From Marinobacter sp. BW6 (GTDB lineage: Bacteria > Pseudomonadota > Gammaproteobacteria > Pseudomonadales > Oleiphilaceae), in assembly GCF_008107725.1 (NCBI RefSeq), contig NZ_VIRN01000064.1:1240001-1304000 (forward strand): a DNA stretch of 64,000 nt, given 5' to 3'. Below, piece after piece: positions 43,860 to 53,097 of this stretch. Within the stretch, counting starts at the first letter, position 1. The number at the start of each line of letters is the position of its first letter. Below the pieces are notes generated by a model that searched no databases, had not been told where the DNA came from, and worked only from the letters and a program-made list of their open reading frames with translations. The position numbers and the translations under genes were made by a program.

Positions 43860-45905
43860 TTACTCGGGCTTCTTGGCAACCAGTGTCAGGATGTCGTAGC
43901 TCGCAACCATTTCATCGTTCTGGTTGTGAACCTGGACGTCCCAGACCACGACACCCTGAGGATGTCCGTCCGGAGATGTCCGACCCTGATCAATCTTTCG
44001 CTTGCAGGTCAGGCGCGCCCGGATGGTGTCTCCCGGGGCAACCGGTTCTATGAAGCGCAGTGTGTCCAGACCATAGTTAGCCAGCACGGGGCCTTCGCCC
44101 GGATAGACGAACAGGCCGGCCGCCGCGGAAAGCACGAAATAGCCGTGCGCAATACGCTTGCCGAACTGGGAGTCCCGCGCTGCGATTTCATCAAAGTGCA
44201 TGTAGAAGTGATCACCGGACAGGCAGCCGAAGTTGACAATGTCGGCTTCGGTAACGGTGCGTCGGTGAGTCAGCAGCGATTCGTTGATCTGCAGGTCCTC
44301 GAAGTGGCGACGGAACGGATGCACGTCGGTTTCGATCAGATCAGCACCGCGTACATACTCGCGGGTAACCGCAGCCAGCATGCTCGGGGAGCCCTGGATC
44401 GCGGTGCGCTGCAGGTAATGGTGAACCGCACGGATACCGCCCAGTTCCTCACCACCGCCGGCGCGACCCGGGCCACCATGCTTCAGCATGGGCAGGGGAG
44501 AGCCGTGTCCGGTGGATTCCTTCGCGGCTTCGGCGTCCAGCAGGTGCAGGCGGCCGTGGAAGGCTGCGAGCAGTGGCGCGATCTTGCCGGCAATGGCTGG
44601 CTCACGGGTGGTCAGAGTGGTGACCAGGGAGCCTCGGCCCCTGGAGCAAAGCTCAACCGCGTCCTCGATGGTGTCGTAAGGGATTACGGTAGCAACCGGG
44701 CCGAAGGCCTCAATATCGTGGGCGCCACAGCCGTTTTCCGGGTTCCGGCACAGCAGCAGGTGCGGCTCAATGAACGCGCCCTTCTCGGTGCCATCGCCGG
44801 TAGCCTTGAAGTTGCCTTCGCCACCCACAACCAGCTCACTGGTCTTGAGCAATTCCTGGATGTTGGCTTTCACATCTTCCAGCTGGTCGATGGAGGCCAG
44901 TGCACCCATGCGAACGCCTTCGACAGAGGGATCACCCACGGTGACCTTGGAGAGCTGCTCTTTGAGCTTATCGCAGACCGCGTTCACCTGATCTTTCGGA
45001 ACCAGGATACGACGAATGGCGGTACATTTCTGACCGGCCTTGGCGGTCATTTCGCGGCGTATTTCCTTCACGAAGATGTCGAATTCGTCGTGCTCCGGGG
45101 TGACGTCCGGCGCCAGAATGGCACTGTTCAGTGAATCGGCCTCGGCGTTGAACGGAATCGAACGGTTAATGATGTTCGGATGGTTCTTGAGTTTGCGGGC
45201 GGTTGCGGCGGAACCGGTAAAGGTCACTACGTCCTGCTCTTCCAGATGCTCAAACAGGTCGCCGGTGCTGCCAATGATCAGCTGCAGACTGCCTTCAGGA
45301 AGCGCGCCGGATTCCTGCATCAGGCGAACCGCCAGTTCGGTCACGTAGCAGGTCGAGGTGGCCGGCTTCACGATGGAGGGCATGCCCGCCAGGAAGGTGG
45401 GTGCAAACTTTTCGAGCATGCCCCACACCGGGAAGTTGTAGGCATCGATGTGAACGGCCACGCCGCCCCGGGGTACCAGGATATGGGTGCCGGCGAAGTG
45501 GTTGTTCTTGCCCAGCGGTGTTACCGGACCTTCGTGAACAACGTTGCCGGACGGCAGCTCGCGCCGGCCCATGCTGGCATAGGAAAACAGGGTGCCAAAG
45601 CCACCATCAATATCGATGCCGTTATCACCCTTGGTGGAGCCGGTATGCATGGACAGGGCGTAGAGCTCTTTCTTGTGTTCCTGGAGGTACATGGCCATGG
45701 CCTTGAGGGCCAGGGCGCGCTCCTGGAAATCCATGGCCATCAGGTTCTTGCCGCCAACCTTGCGGCCATACTCAACGGCGTTCTTGAAATCGAGGGTGTC
45801 GTCGTGGGTATGGGCGACGATCTCGCCGTTTACCGCACTGGGCAAAGCCTTGGCAGGCTTTTCACCGACCCACTGGCCGGCAATGAAACTTTTCAGGACT
45901 GACAT
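43860..45905 (-). CDS. paaZ: Oxepin-CoA hydrolase / 3-oxo-5,6-dehydrosuberyl-CoA semialdehyde dehydrogenase PaaZ
   Basis: 681 residues from the ATG at 45903-45905 (GGAG upstream), the usual PaaZ length. The N-terminal aldehyde dehydrogenase domain (to about 530) shows AGQKCTAIRRI with the catalytic Cys. The C-terminal MaoC-type (R)-hydratase domain (about 545-681) shows CLSGDHFYMHFDE and GKRIAHGYFVLS. It opens the oxepin ring and oxidises the resulting aldehyde in aerobic phenylacetate breakdown. It lies downstream of paaE with an 88-base gap containing a 14-base-pair hairpin. Confidence 0.95.
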   Translation of the reverse strand: MSVLKSFIAGQWVGEKPAKALPSAVNGEIVAHTHDDTLDFKNAVEYGRKVGGKNLMAMDFQERALALKAMAMYLQEHKKELYALSMHTGSTKGDNGIDIDGGFGTLFSYASMGRRELPSGNVVHEGPVTPLGKNNHFAGTHILVPRGGVAVHIDAYNFPVWGMLEKFAPTFLAGMPSIVKPATSTCYVTELAVRLMQESGALPEGSLQLIIGSTGDLFEHLEEQDVVTFTGSAATARKLKNHPNIINRSIPFNAEADSLNSAILAPDVTPEHDEFDIFVKEIRREMTAKAGQKCTAIRRILVPKDQVNAVCDKLKEQLSKVTVGDPSVEGVRMGALASIDQLEDVKANIQELLKTSELVVGGEGNFKATGDGTEKGAFIEPHLLLCRNPENGCGAHDIEAFGPVATVIPYDTIEDAVELCSRGRGSLVTTLTTREPAIAGKIAPLLAAFHGRLHLLDAEAAKESTGHGSPLPMLKHGGPGRAGGGEELGGIRAVHHYLQRTAIQGSPSMLAAVTREYVRGADLIETDVHPFRRHFEDLQINESLLTHRRTVTEADIVNFGCLSGDHFYMHFDEIAARDSQFGKRIAHGYFVLSAAAGLFVYPGEGPVLANYGLDTLRFIEPVAPGDTIRARLTCKRKIDQGRTSPDGHPQGVVVWDVQVHNQNDEMVASYDILTLVAKKPE

Positions 45906-45934
45906 GGGGGAACTCCATTCGTTTCTGAAACGCG

Positions 45935-45966
45935 AAGGCAAGTCCCGCTGCTGCGGGACTTGCCTT
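45935..45966. other. Strong hairpin between paaE and paaZ
   Basis: AAGGCAAGTCCCGC (45935-45948) and its exact complement (45953-45966) flank a 4-base loop. On the paa transcript strand no T tract follows, so it is more likely a transcript-stabilising or processing element than an intrinsic terminator. Confidence 0.6.
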
Positions 45967-45993
45967 GCTCGTGTCTTGTTTTAGGGGCAGAAA

Positions 45994-47073
45994 CTACATT
46001 TCGTCGTAGTCCAGAACCACCTTGTCGCTGATCGGGTAGCACTGACAGGAAAGCACGTAACCGGCTTCCACCTCGTAGTCTTCCAGGGCAAAGTTCTGGT
46101 CCATCTCCACTTCGCCTTCCACGACCTTGGCGCGGCAGGTCGAGCAGACACCGGCCTTGCAGGAATACGGCAGATCGGCGCCTTCTTCGTTCCCGGCATC
46201 GAGGATGCTCTTGGTGTCGCGCACCAGCGGGAAAGTGAGGGAGCGGCCGTCCGCAATGACGGTTACTTCGCTGATCGACTGGGGGTCGACGTGGGCCGGA
46301 TCCCTGTCCTTCCGGGCCTGGGGCACGCCGCCAGCCGGGGTAAACAGCTCGAAGTGGATCTTGCTCTTGTCCATGCCGTGATTCAGCAGTGAGTCCCGCA
46401 CGGTCTCGGTCATCAGCTGGGGGCCGCAGATAAAGGCTGCAGTCAGCTCTTTGGCATTAATCCAGTGGTCAAACAGCTTGTCGCACTTCTCGTGATCAAT
46501 GCGGCCGTTGTACAGGTCGATGTCCTGTTCTTCGCGGGTGAAGATGTACACCAGGTTCAGGCGGGACATGTACTCGTTCTTCAGGTCCTGCAGCTCGTCA
46601 CGGAACATGGTGCTGCTGGTGGCCTTGTTGCCGTAGAAGAGGGTGACCTCACTCTTGGGTTCGGTTTCCAGTGTGGTCTTCACGATCGACAGGATCGGGG
46701 TGATGCCACTGCCGGCGGCAACGGCCAGGTAATTGCCCTCACGCTCCGGGTCCAGATCGATGGAGAAATGGCCCTGCGGAGGCATGACTTCCAGAGTCTC
46801 GCCTGGTTTGAGCTGTTCGTTGGCAAACGTGGAGAAACGACCGCCGGCAACCTGTTTGACGGCAATACGCAATTCCTGATCGTTGACGCTACGGCAAATC
46901 GAGTAGGAGCGGCGAACTTCCTCGCCATCCAGCTTGGTTCGCACGATCAGGTGCTGGCCCTGCTGGTAATGGAACTTGTCTGCCAGGTCTGCTGGCACGT
47001 CAAAAGCAAGTGATACGGCGTTTCTTGTTTCAGGTCTGACCTCTTTGAGGGTCAGTGAGTAGAATTTGTTCAT
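45994..47073 (-). CDS. paaE: Phenylacetyl-CoA epoxidase reductase subunit PaaE
   Basis: 359 residues from the ATG at 47071-47073 (NKFYSLTLKEVRPETRNAVSL). An FAD domain (RRSYSICRS) is followed by an NAD domain (AAGSGITPILSIVK) and a C-terminal plant-type 2Fe-2S ferredoxin (SCKAGVCSTCRAKV and the later CQC). It passes electrons from NAD(P)H to the PaaA di-iron centre. It is the last gene of paaABCDE, with 13 bases separating it from paaD. Confidence 0.95.
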   Translation of the reverse strand: MNKFYSLTLKEVRPETRNAVSLAFDVPADLADKFHYQQGQHLIVRTKLDGEEVRRSYSICRSVNDQELRIAVKQVAGGRFSTFANEQLKPGETLEVMPPQGHFSIDLDPEREGNYLAVAAGSGITPILSIVKTTLETEPKSEVTLFYGNKATSSTMFRDELQDLKNEYMSRLNLVYIFTREEQDIDLYNGRIDHEKCDKLFDHWINAKELTAAFICGPQLMTETVRDSLLNHGMDKSKIHFELFTPAGGVPQARKDRDPAHVDPQSISEVTVIADGRSLTFPLVRDTKSILDAGNEEGADLPYSCKAGVCSTCRAKVVEGEVEMDQNFALEDYEVEAGYVLSCQCYPISDKVVLDYDEM

Positions 47074-47086
47074 GATCGTATCGGCT

Positions 47087-47656
47087 CTAGATGCATTTGA
47101 AATAGTCGAAGGGCTCGAGGCATTCCTTGCAACGATAAAGGGCTTTGCACGCGGTGGACCCGAACTCGCTGACCCGTTCGGTATCCTTGCTGCCGCAGTG
47201 GGGGCAGGCAATGATTTCCGGTTCCCCGAGCAGGCTCATCTTGCTGGAGCTGCCCTCGGGTGGTGCGATTCCGAATGCCCGAAGCTTCTCTTTGCCTTCG
47301 TCTGTGATCCAGTCGGTGGTCCAGGCAGGGGTCAGCACCTGTTTGATTTTCGGATGCCGGAAGCCTGCGGCACGCAGGGCTTCTGCAATGAGCTCCTCAA
47401 TCAATTCGGTGGCCGGGCAACCGGAGTAGGTCGGGGTCACATCAATGGACAGCTCTTTGCCGTCCCAGTGCACTGCCCGGACAATGCCGAGCTCCACGAC
47501 ACTGACTGCCGGCACTTCCGGGTCTTTGACCTCTTCAAGAAGTGCCCAGATGTCGTCCTCTGTCAGCAGATCGGGGCGGGCATTTGCCGGCACCCGATCA
47601 CTGGCAATCAGAATGTCGACAGCTGACCGGCTGTCTGAATCACCATGTTGTGGCAT
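47087..47656 (-). CDS. paaD: Phenylacetyl-CoA epoxidase subunit PaaD
   Basis: 189 residues. A DUF59/MIP18-like domain (EEVKDPEVPAVSVVELGIVR, TPTYSGCPATELIEE) is followed by a C-terminal zinc region with CPHC and CKEC pairs. PaaD is thought to help iron-sulfur or di-iron assembly for the PaaABCE complex. Its first 17 bases overlap the end of paaC. Slightly longer than the E. coli protein because of its N-terminal extension. Confidence 0.93.
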   Translation of the reverse strand: MPQHGDSDSRSAVDILIASDRVPANARPDLLTEDDIWALLEEVKDPEVPAVSVVELGIVRAVHWDGKELSIDVTPTYSGCPATELIEELIAEALRAAGFRHPKIKQVLTPAWTTDWITDEGKEKLRAFGIAPPEGSSSKMSLLGEPEIIACPHCGSKDTERVSEFGSTACKALYRCKECLEPFDYFKCI

Positions 47657-48404
47657 CGGGATAGGCCCTCTGCAGGAACTGCATTTCTGCCAGTATGAAA
47701 CCGAGGTGTTCGGTGTGCTCGCCGTGCTTGCCGCCCATGTACATCCAGGCGTCTTCCGCGCCAGGCGTCAGGGTTGCCTGGGTGAGCACCTCGTTGACCA
47801 TGCCGCGCCAGTCTTTGGCCAGCTGGTCAGGATCGGGGCCAACGCCCGCCTCGGCCATCACACGATCGGTGTCGTCGGGAGTGATCAGCTCACCGGTAAA
47901 GCGCCAGAGGATATCGACGGCTTCCTGCATGCGGCGGTGGCTTTCTTCGGTACCATCGCCCAGACGCTTCACCCACTCCGAGGAACGACGCAAGTGGTAG
48001 GTCGCCTCTTTCAGAGCCTTGGCTGCGATGCCCGCAACGCGCTCATCACTGGATTCGGTCAGGCTCTTGAGCGTGAAGTAATGCCACACGTCAAAGAAGA
48101 ACTGACGGCCCATGGTGACGGCGTAATCCTCGTTGGGCTGCTCGGTGAGCAGCAGGTTACGATAGTCATGGGCGTCGCGACGGAATGCCAGCTTGTCTGC
48201 ATCCCGGCCATCGTCGATCAGCTCGGCTGCATACTCGTACCAGTTGCGGGCCTGGCCGACGAGGTCGAGGGCAACGTTCATCAGTGCCATCTCTTCCTCA
48301 AGTGCCGGGGCCTTGCCGCACAGTTCGCACAGGCGCTGGCCCAGGATCATGTCGGAATCTGCCAGGCGCAGCAGGTATTCCTTTAATGCTTCTGCTTGTG
48401 TCAT
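47640..48404 (-). CDS. paaC: Phenylacetyl-CoA epoxidase structural subunit PaaC
   Basis: 254 residues with a ferritin-like helical fold (LRLADSDMILGQRLCELCG, NEDYAVTMGRQFFFDVWHY). PaaC pairs with PaaA and is not itself catalytic. AGGAG precedes the ATG. The 3' end overlaps paaD by 17 bases. Its position between paaB and paaD is the usual order. Confidence 0.95.
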   Translation of the reverse strand: MTQAEALKEYLLRLADSDMILGQRLCELCGKAPALEEEMALMNVALDLVGQARNWYEYAAELIDDGRDADKLAFRRDAHDYRNLLLTEQPNEDYAVTMGRQFFFDVWHYFTLKSLTESSDERVAGIAAKALKEATYHLRRSSEWVKRLGDGTEESHRRMQEAVDILWRFTGELITPDDTDRVMAEAGVGPDPDQLAKDWRGMVNEVLTQATLTPGAEDAWMYMGGKHGEHTEHLGFILAEMQFLQRAYPDATTW

Positions 48405-48416
48405 TGGTACCGCTCC

Positions 48417-48698
48417 TTACATGTGTCCGACTTCATCGGGCAGCTTGTAGAAGGAAGCATGCCGGTAAACCTTGTCTTCCGACGGATCGAAAAGTACTTC
48501 CTTCTCATCGGACGCGGACGCTGTGATCGTGTCAGAGGGAACCACCCAGATGCTCACGCCTTCGCTGCGGCGGGTATACAGGTCGCGGGCGTTTTCCATG
48601 GCCATTTCGGCGTCAGAGGCATGCACGCTGCCCACATGTTTGTGGTTCAGGCCGTGCTTGGACCGTACAAAGACTTCGTAAAGGCGCCATTCAGACAT
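48417..48698 (-). CDS. paaB: Phenylacetyl-CoA epoxidase subunit PaaB
   Basis: 93 residues, the normal PaaB size. WRLYEVFVRSKHGLNHKHVGSVHASDAEMA is diagnostic. PaaB bridges PaaAC units in the epoxidase complex. GGAGG precedes the ATG. The gaps are 17 bases to paaA and 12 bases to paaC. Confidence 0.95.
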   Translation of the reverse strand: MSEWRLYEVFVRSKHGLNHKHVGSVHASDAEMAMENARDLYTRRSEGVSIWVVPSDTITASASDEKEVLFDPSEDKVYRHASFYKLPDEVGHM

Positions 48699-48715
48699 GT
48701 TTTAATCCTCCGATA

Positions 48716-49708
48716 TCAGGCGGCTTGCGCGCGCTGTTTTTGTTTTTCGGCATAGGCGACGGCCGCTTCACGGACCCAGGCGCCTTCATCAATTGCGTTC
48801 TTGCGAGTCTTGATGCGCTCGCGGTTGCAGGGACCGTTGCCCTTGAGAACGTCATAGAATTCCTGCCAGTTGATTTCGCCGAAATCGTAATGGCCGGTTT
48901 CTTCGTTGTACTTCAGGTCCGGATCTGGCGCGGTACAGCCAAGGAACTCGAGCTGCGGCACGGTCTGGTCAATGAACATCTGACGCAGTTCGTCGTTGCT
49001 CTTACGCTTGATCTTCCAGGCCATGGATTGCTGGGAGTTCGGGGACTCATCATCGTGCGGTCCGAACATCATCAGGGCCGGCCACCACAGACGGTTGATG
49101 GCGTCCTGCACCATGGCTTTCTGCTCCTCGGTGCCTTCGCGCATCATGTCCAGCAGGATCTGGTAACCCTGACGCTGGTGGAAGCTCTCTTCCTTACAGA
49201 TGCGGATCATGGCGCGGGAGTAGGGGCCATAAGAGGTGCGCTGAAGCACTACCTGATTCACGATGGCGGCGCCATCCACCAGCCAGCCAACGGCACCCAT
49301 ATCCGCCCAGTTCAGGGTCGGGTAGTTAAAGATGCTGGAGTACTTGGCTTTGCCCTGGTGCAGCTTCTCGATCTCTTCATCACGGTCAGCACCCAGGGTT
49401 TCCATGGCACTGTACAGGTACAGGCCGTGGCCCGCTTCGTCCTGAATCTTGGCCATCAGCTGGAGCTTACGCTTGAGCGTCGGCGCGCGGGTGACCCAGT
49501 TGCCTTCCGGCAGCATACCAACCACTTCCGAGTGGGCGTGCTGGGAAATCTGGCGAACCAGGGTCTTCCGGTAGCCTTCCGGCATCCAGTTTTTGGGTTC
49601 GATCTTGGTTTCGGCGTCGACCTTTTCCTGAAACTCGCGCTCTTCAGGCGACATTTCCTCTTTGGTCTTGAGGCGCTTGGCGCCGGTTTCAACGAGCTGG
49701 GCGTACAT
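48716..49708 (-). CDS. paaA: Phenylacetyl-CoA epoxidase catalytic subunit PaaA
   Basis: 330 residues from the ATG at 49706-49708, which has GGAGG nine bases upstream (a TTG six bases further upstream is not needed). The di-iron ligands are in [15 protein letters not shown] and [13 protein letters not shown]. It epoxidises the ring of phenylacetyl-CoA with O2. It is the first gene of paaABCDE, expressed from the promoter at 49792-49819. Confidence 0.96.
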   Translation of the reverse strand: MYAQLVETGAKRLKTKEEMSPEEREFQEKVDAETKIEPKNWMPEGYRKTLVRQISQHAHSEVVGMLPEGNWVTRAPTLKRKLQLMAKIQDEAGHGLYLYSAMETLGADRDEEIEKLHQGKAKYSSIFNYPTLNWADMGAVGWLVDGAAIVNQVVLQRTSYGPYSRAMIRICKEESFHQRQGYQILLDMMREGTEEQKAMVQDAINRLWWPALMMFGPHDDESPNSQQSMAWKIKRKSNDELRQMFIDQTVPQLEFLGCTAPDPDLKYNEETGHYDFGEINWQEFYDVLKGNGPCNRERIKTRKNAIDEGAWVREAAVAYAEKQKQRAQAA

Positions 49709-49791
49709 AAACAAATACCTCCGGATCGGGCTTGTTGTTCTGTTGTCCGTGAACAGAGATCCCTCAGTGACGACTGAAGGCCATTAGCTCC

Positions 49792-49904
49792 ATATTATAT
49801 GATACTGAATAAATATCAAGAACTGTCTTTGTGTGTCATGTTATATCTGAAAGCTTCCTTATAAGATCTTATAGTGCTGATTTACATAACAAAAAAAGTG
49901 ATAC
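49792..49904 (-). promoter_or_regulatory. paaABCDE promoter with candidate PaaX operators
   Basis: On the minus strand TTGATA (49814-49819) and TAATAT (49792-49797) make a -35/-10 pair with a 16-base spacer. TGATAC on the plus strand (49800-49805) lies in the spacer, and a second TGATAC is at 49899-49904. A 14-base palindrome, TATAAGATCTTATA, is at 49860-49873. Repressor binding here would block the polymerase. This AT-rich gap between paaA and paaK holds no gene. Confidence 0.6.
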
Positions 49905-49986
49905 GTGAGTAAATGCTATTGAGATCAGCAAACGGAAAGCAATTTTAAATCGGTAGTTGCAGGGGCTTTCAGGTGGGTAAAGGCGC

Positions 49987-50020
49987 GAGAGTCAGCGGCA
50001 TCCGCTGCCGTCTGACTCTC
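49987..50020. other. Hairpin downstream of paaK
   Basis: GAGAGTCAG (49987-49995) pairs with CTGACTCTC (50012-50020), with CGGCA/TGCCG extending the stem past a one-base bulge. There is no T tract in the transcript direction. It is a possible terminator or 3' protective structure. Confidence 0.5.
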
Positions 50021-50036
50021 TGCTGGTTGGTCTGAT

Positions 50037-51347
50037 TTACTTGTTACGGCGGTCAAATACGCGCTTGGCTTTGCCTTCCGAGCGAGCCAGGCGATTGGTT
50101 TCCACCACCTCGACACGGGTGCTGATGCCGATGTAGGACTTGATGTGGTGGGCCAGTTCCTTGGCTGCTGCCGCACGACTCTCGGGGGTGTCTGTTGCGC
50201 CAGGTTTCAATTCGGCCCGGATGTCCACGCAGTCCAGATTGCCATCCTTGTAAACCTCGATCTCGTAGTGAGGCGCCAGGGCCTCGCACTTCAGAACCTG
50301 TTCCTCGATCTGGCTCGGGAACACGTTGACGCCACGGATAATCAGCATGTCGTCGCTGCGGCCGGTGATCTTGTCGATCCGACGCATCGGGCGCGCTGTG
50401 CCCGGGAGCAGGCGGGTGAGGTCACGGGTGCGGTAGCGCAGAATCGGCAGGGCCACCTTGGTTAGAGAAGTGAATACCAGCTCACCGTATTCGCCGTCGG
50501 GCAGAACTTCGCCGGTTTCCGGGTTGATGATTTCCGGATAGAAGTGGTCTTCCCAGATGGTCGGGCCATCTTTGGTTTCAATGCACTCCATGCCCACGCC
50601 CGGACCCATGACTTCGGACAGGCCGTAGATGTCCAGAGCCTCGATGCCCAGGCGCTCCTCGATCTCCGAACGCATGGCGTTGGTCCACGGCTCTGCGCCG
50701 AAAATGCCGAGCCGTAGGGGCAGTTTATGGGGATCAATGCCTTGACGCTCCATTTCGTCGGCAATGTTCAGCATGTAGGACGGCGTAACCATGATGATGT
50801 CCGGTTCGAAGTCCTTGATCAACTGGACCTGCTTCTCGGTCTGGCCGCCAGACATCGGAATGACAGTGCAGCCAAGTCGTTCGGCACCGTAGTGTGCGCC
50901 CAGGCCGCCGGTGAACAAACCGTAGCCATAAGCTACATGAACCTTGTCGCCACGAGAACCGCCGCCGGCCCGGATGGACCGTGCCACAATGTCGGCCCAG
51001 GTGTTGATATCACTCTGGGTGTAACCGACCACGGTTGGCTTGCCGGTGGTACCACTGGACGCGTGCACCCGAACCACGTCGGACATTGGGGTGGCAAACA
51101 TACCGAACGGGTAGTTGTCCCGCAGATCCGCCTTGGTGGTGAATGGTACCTTGGCCAGGTCTTCCAGGGAGTTGATGTCCATGGGCTTCAGGCCCATGTC
51201 ATCAAATGCTTTGCGATAGAAAGGCACGTTGGTGTAGGCATGGACTACGCTCCAGCGCAGACGCTGCAGCTGTTCGTGGCGCAGCTCATCAATGCTGGCG
51301 GTTTCCATGCGGTCAAGTTTGCCAAGTTTTTGCAGTGGTAAGGTCAT
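50037..51347 (-). CDS. paaK: Phenylacetate-CoA ligase
   Basis: 436 residues, the standard length. The AMP-binding motif is SSGTTGKPTVVGYTQ, with YGLSEVMGPGVG and the C-terminal domain motif GRSDDMLIIRGVNVFPSQIEE. It activates phenylacetate with ATP and CoA at the head of the pathway, and its product is the PaaX inducer. It is the last gene of the paaGHIJK operon, 59 bases after paaJ. Confidence 0.96.
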   Translation of the reverse strand: MTLPLQKLGKLDRMETASIDELRHEQLQRLRWSVVHAYTNVPFYRKAFDDMGLKPMDINSLEDLAKVPFTTKADLRDNYPFGMFATPMSDVVRVHASSGTTGKPTVVGYTQSDINTWADIVARSIRAGGGSRGDKVHVAYGYGLFTGGLGAHYGAERLGCTVIPMSGGQTEKQVQLIKDFEPDIIMVTPSYMLNIADEMERQGIDPHKLPLRLGIFGAEPWTNAMRSEIEERLGIEALDIYGLSEVMGPGVGMECIETKDGPTIWEDHFYPEIINPETGEVLPDGEYGELVFTSLTKVALPILRYRTRDLTRLLPGTARPMRRIDKITGRSDDMLIIRGVNVFPSQIEEQVLKCEALAPHYEIEVYKDGNLDCVDIRAELKPGATDTPESRAAAAKELAHHIKSYIGISTRVEVVETNRLARSEGKAKRVFDRRNK

Positions 51348-51406
51348 GGTTCTGTCCTGCGTTGTTCTTGTCGAATAATGGTCTTTGTTCTTGTTGGTGG
51401 GTGGCC

Positions 51407-52654
51407 TCAGGCCACCGCATCCGTCCGTTCAATAATCAGCGCGATCCCCTGGCCAACGCCGATGCACATGGTGCACAGGGCATATCGGGCCTTCTGGCCC
51501 GCGGCGTGACGACGCTCCAGTTCGTTCAGGGCGGTGGTCACCAGCCGGGCACCGCTCATGCCCAGAGGGTGGCCCAGGGCGATGGCACCACCGTTCGGGT
51601 TCACGTGCTCGGCATCATCCGGCAGGCCGAGGTCACGGGTCACCGCCAGGGCCTGGGCAGCAAACGCCTCGTTAAGCTCGATAACATCCATGTCGGCCAG
51701 CTCCAGGCCGGCAGTGGCCAGAACCTTGCGGGTGGCCGGTGCCGGGCCAAAGCCCATGATCCGCGGCTCCACACCGGCCGTTGACATGGCAACAATGCGG
51801 GCGCGGGGTTTGAGGTTGTACTGCTTGAGGGCATCGGCTCCCGCCAGGAGCAGTGCGCAGGCACCGTCGTTCACGCCGGAGGCATTGCCTGCAGTCACTG
51901 TGCCGTTCTCACGGAACGGGGTTGGCAGAGAGGCAAGTTTTTCCAGACTGGTTTCCCGGGGATGCTCGTCGGTGTCCACCACCAGCGGGTCCTGCTTACG
52001 GCGGGGAATGGTGACCGGCGTGATTTCAGCGGCCAGCCGGCCTTCTTTCTGGGCAGCCGCGGTGCGCTGCTGGCTGCGCAGGGCGAACGCGTCCTGGTCT
52101 TCCCGGGAAATACTGAAATCGGCCGCAACGTTCTCCGCCGTCTCGGGCATGGAATCGATGCCGTACTGCTTTTTCAGTAGCGGGTTTACAAAGCGCCAGC
52201 CGATTGTGGTGTCAAAAATCTCCGCCTTGCGGCTGAATGCAGACTCGGCCTTGCCCATAACGAAGGGAGCCCGTGACATGGATTCAACACCTCCGGCAAT
52301 CATCAGCTGGGTTTCGCCGGTGCGAATGGCCCTGGCTGCACTGCCGACCGCATCCATACCGGAGCCGCACAGACGGTTGATGGTGCTGCCCGGCACGTCC
52401 ACCGGCAGGCCTGCCAATAGCAGGGACATGCGGGCAACGTCGCGATTGTCTTCGCCGGCCTGGTTGGCACAGCCGTAGAGGACGTCGTCAACTTTCGACC
52501 AGTCCAGATCCGGGTGGCGTTCGGTCAGCGCTTTAATGGGAATGGCGCCCAGGTCATCTGCACGTACAGCGGAGAGAGCGCCGCCGTAACGACCGATGGG
52601 GGTGCGGATGGCATCGACGATGTAGGCGTCTTTAAGGGTATTGTCGGTGCTCAT
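51407..52654 (-). CDS. paaJ: 3-oxoadipyl-CoA/3-oxo-5,6-dehydrosuberyl-CoA thiolase
   Basis: 415 residues. The active-site Cys is in [15 protein letters not shown], with a second Cys in [12 protein letters not shown] and the His in [14 protein letters not shown]. The N-terminal [22 protein letters not shown] is typical of the PcaF/PaaJ group. It performs two thiolysis steps of the pathway. It overlaps paaI by four bases. Confidence 0.94.
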   Translation of the reverse strand: MSTDNTLKDAYIVDAIRTPIGRYGGALSAVRADDLGAIPIKALTERHPDLDWSKVDDVLYGCANQAGEDNRDVARMSLLLAGLPVDVPGSTINRLCGSGMDAVGSAARAIRTGETQLMIAGGVESMSRAPFVMGKAESAFSRKAEIFDTTIGWRFVNPLLKKQYGIDSMPETAENVAADFSISREDQDAFALRSQQRTAAAQKEGRLAAEITPVTIPRRKQDPLVVDTDEHPRETSLEKLASLPTPFRENGTVTAGNASGVNDGACALLLAGADALKQYNLKPRARIVAMSTAGVEPRIMGFGPAPATRKVLATAGLELADMDVIELNEAFAAQALAVTRDLGLPDDAEHVNPNGGAIALGHPLGMSGARLVTTALNELERRHAAGQKARYALCTMCIGVGQGIALIIERTDAVA

Positions 52655-53097
52655 GCAGTTTCCTCCGAATTGCGTACGGTGCCACGAACCTCGTAGGAAC
52701 GGCCCCGGAACAGGGCAACCTTGCGGCCATCCTGATTGGTTAATGTGATGTCGTAAACGCCGGTGCGGCCGCCCCGGGCCTGCTCTTCGGCGGTGGCGGT
52801 CAGCTGGTCACCCTCTTTGGCGCCGTACATGTAATCAATGCTGCAACCGGAGGCAACGGTGGCCCGGTCGTAGCTGTTACAGGCAAAGGCAAACGCAGAG
52901 TCGGCCAGGGTAAACAGGTAGCCGCCATGGCAGGAGCCGTGGCCCTGGATCATGTCGCCTGTCACGGTCATGGTGATGACCGCTTTACCGGGGGCGACAG
53001 ACTCAATGTTCATGCCCAGCTTCTGGCTGGCGCGGTCCCGCGCGAACATGGCCTTGGCGCATTCTTCGGCGAGTACTTGCGGATCCATCTCGCTCAT
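52651..53097 (-). CDS. paaI: Hydroxyphenylacetyl-CoA thioesterase PaaI
   Basis: 148 residues of the hotdog fold. [23 protein letters not shown] holds the catalytic Asp region, and RRG-type CoA contacts are in [10 protein letters not shown]. It removes dead-end CoA thioesters and so prevents CoA trapping. It overlaps paaH and paaJ by four bases each, showing translational coupling. Confidence 0.94.
   Translation of the reverse strand: MSEMDPQVLAEECAKAMFARDRASQKLGMNIESVAPGKAVITMTVTGDMIQGHGSCHGGYLFTLADSAFAFACNSYDRATVASGCSIDYMYGAKEGDQLTATAEEQARGGRTGVYDITLTNQDGRKVALFRGRSYEVRGTVRNSEETA

Noticed and set aside
43803..45134. A 443-codon open frame antisense to paaZ
   Set aside because: It lies wholly opposite a well-supported gene, has no recognisable domain, and long antisense frames are expected in GC-rich genes. 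Similar frames opposite ovoA (12987-14051), paaG/paaH (53706-55022), paaA (48725-49777) and livG (41284-42411) were dropped for the same reason.
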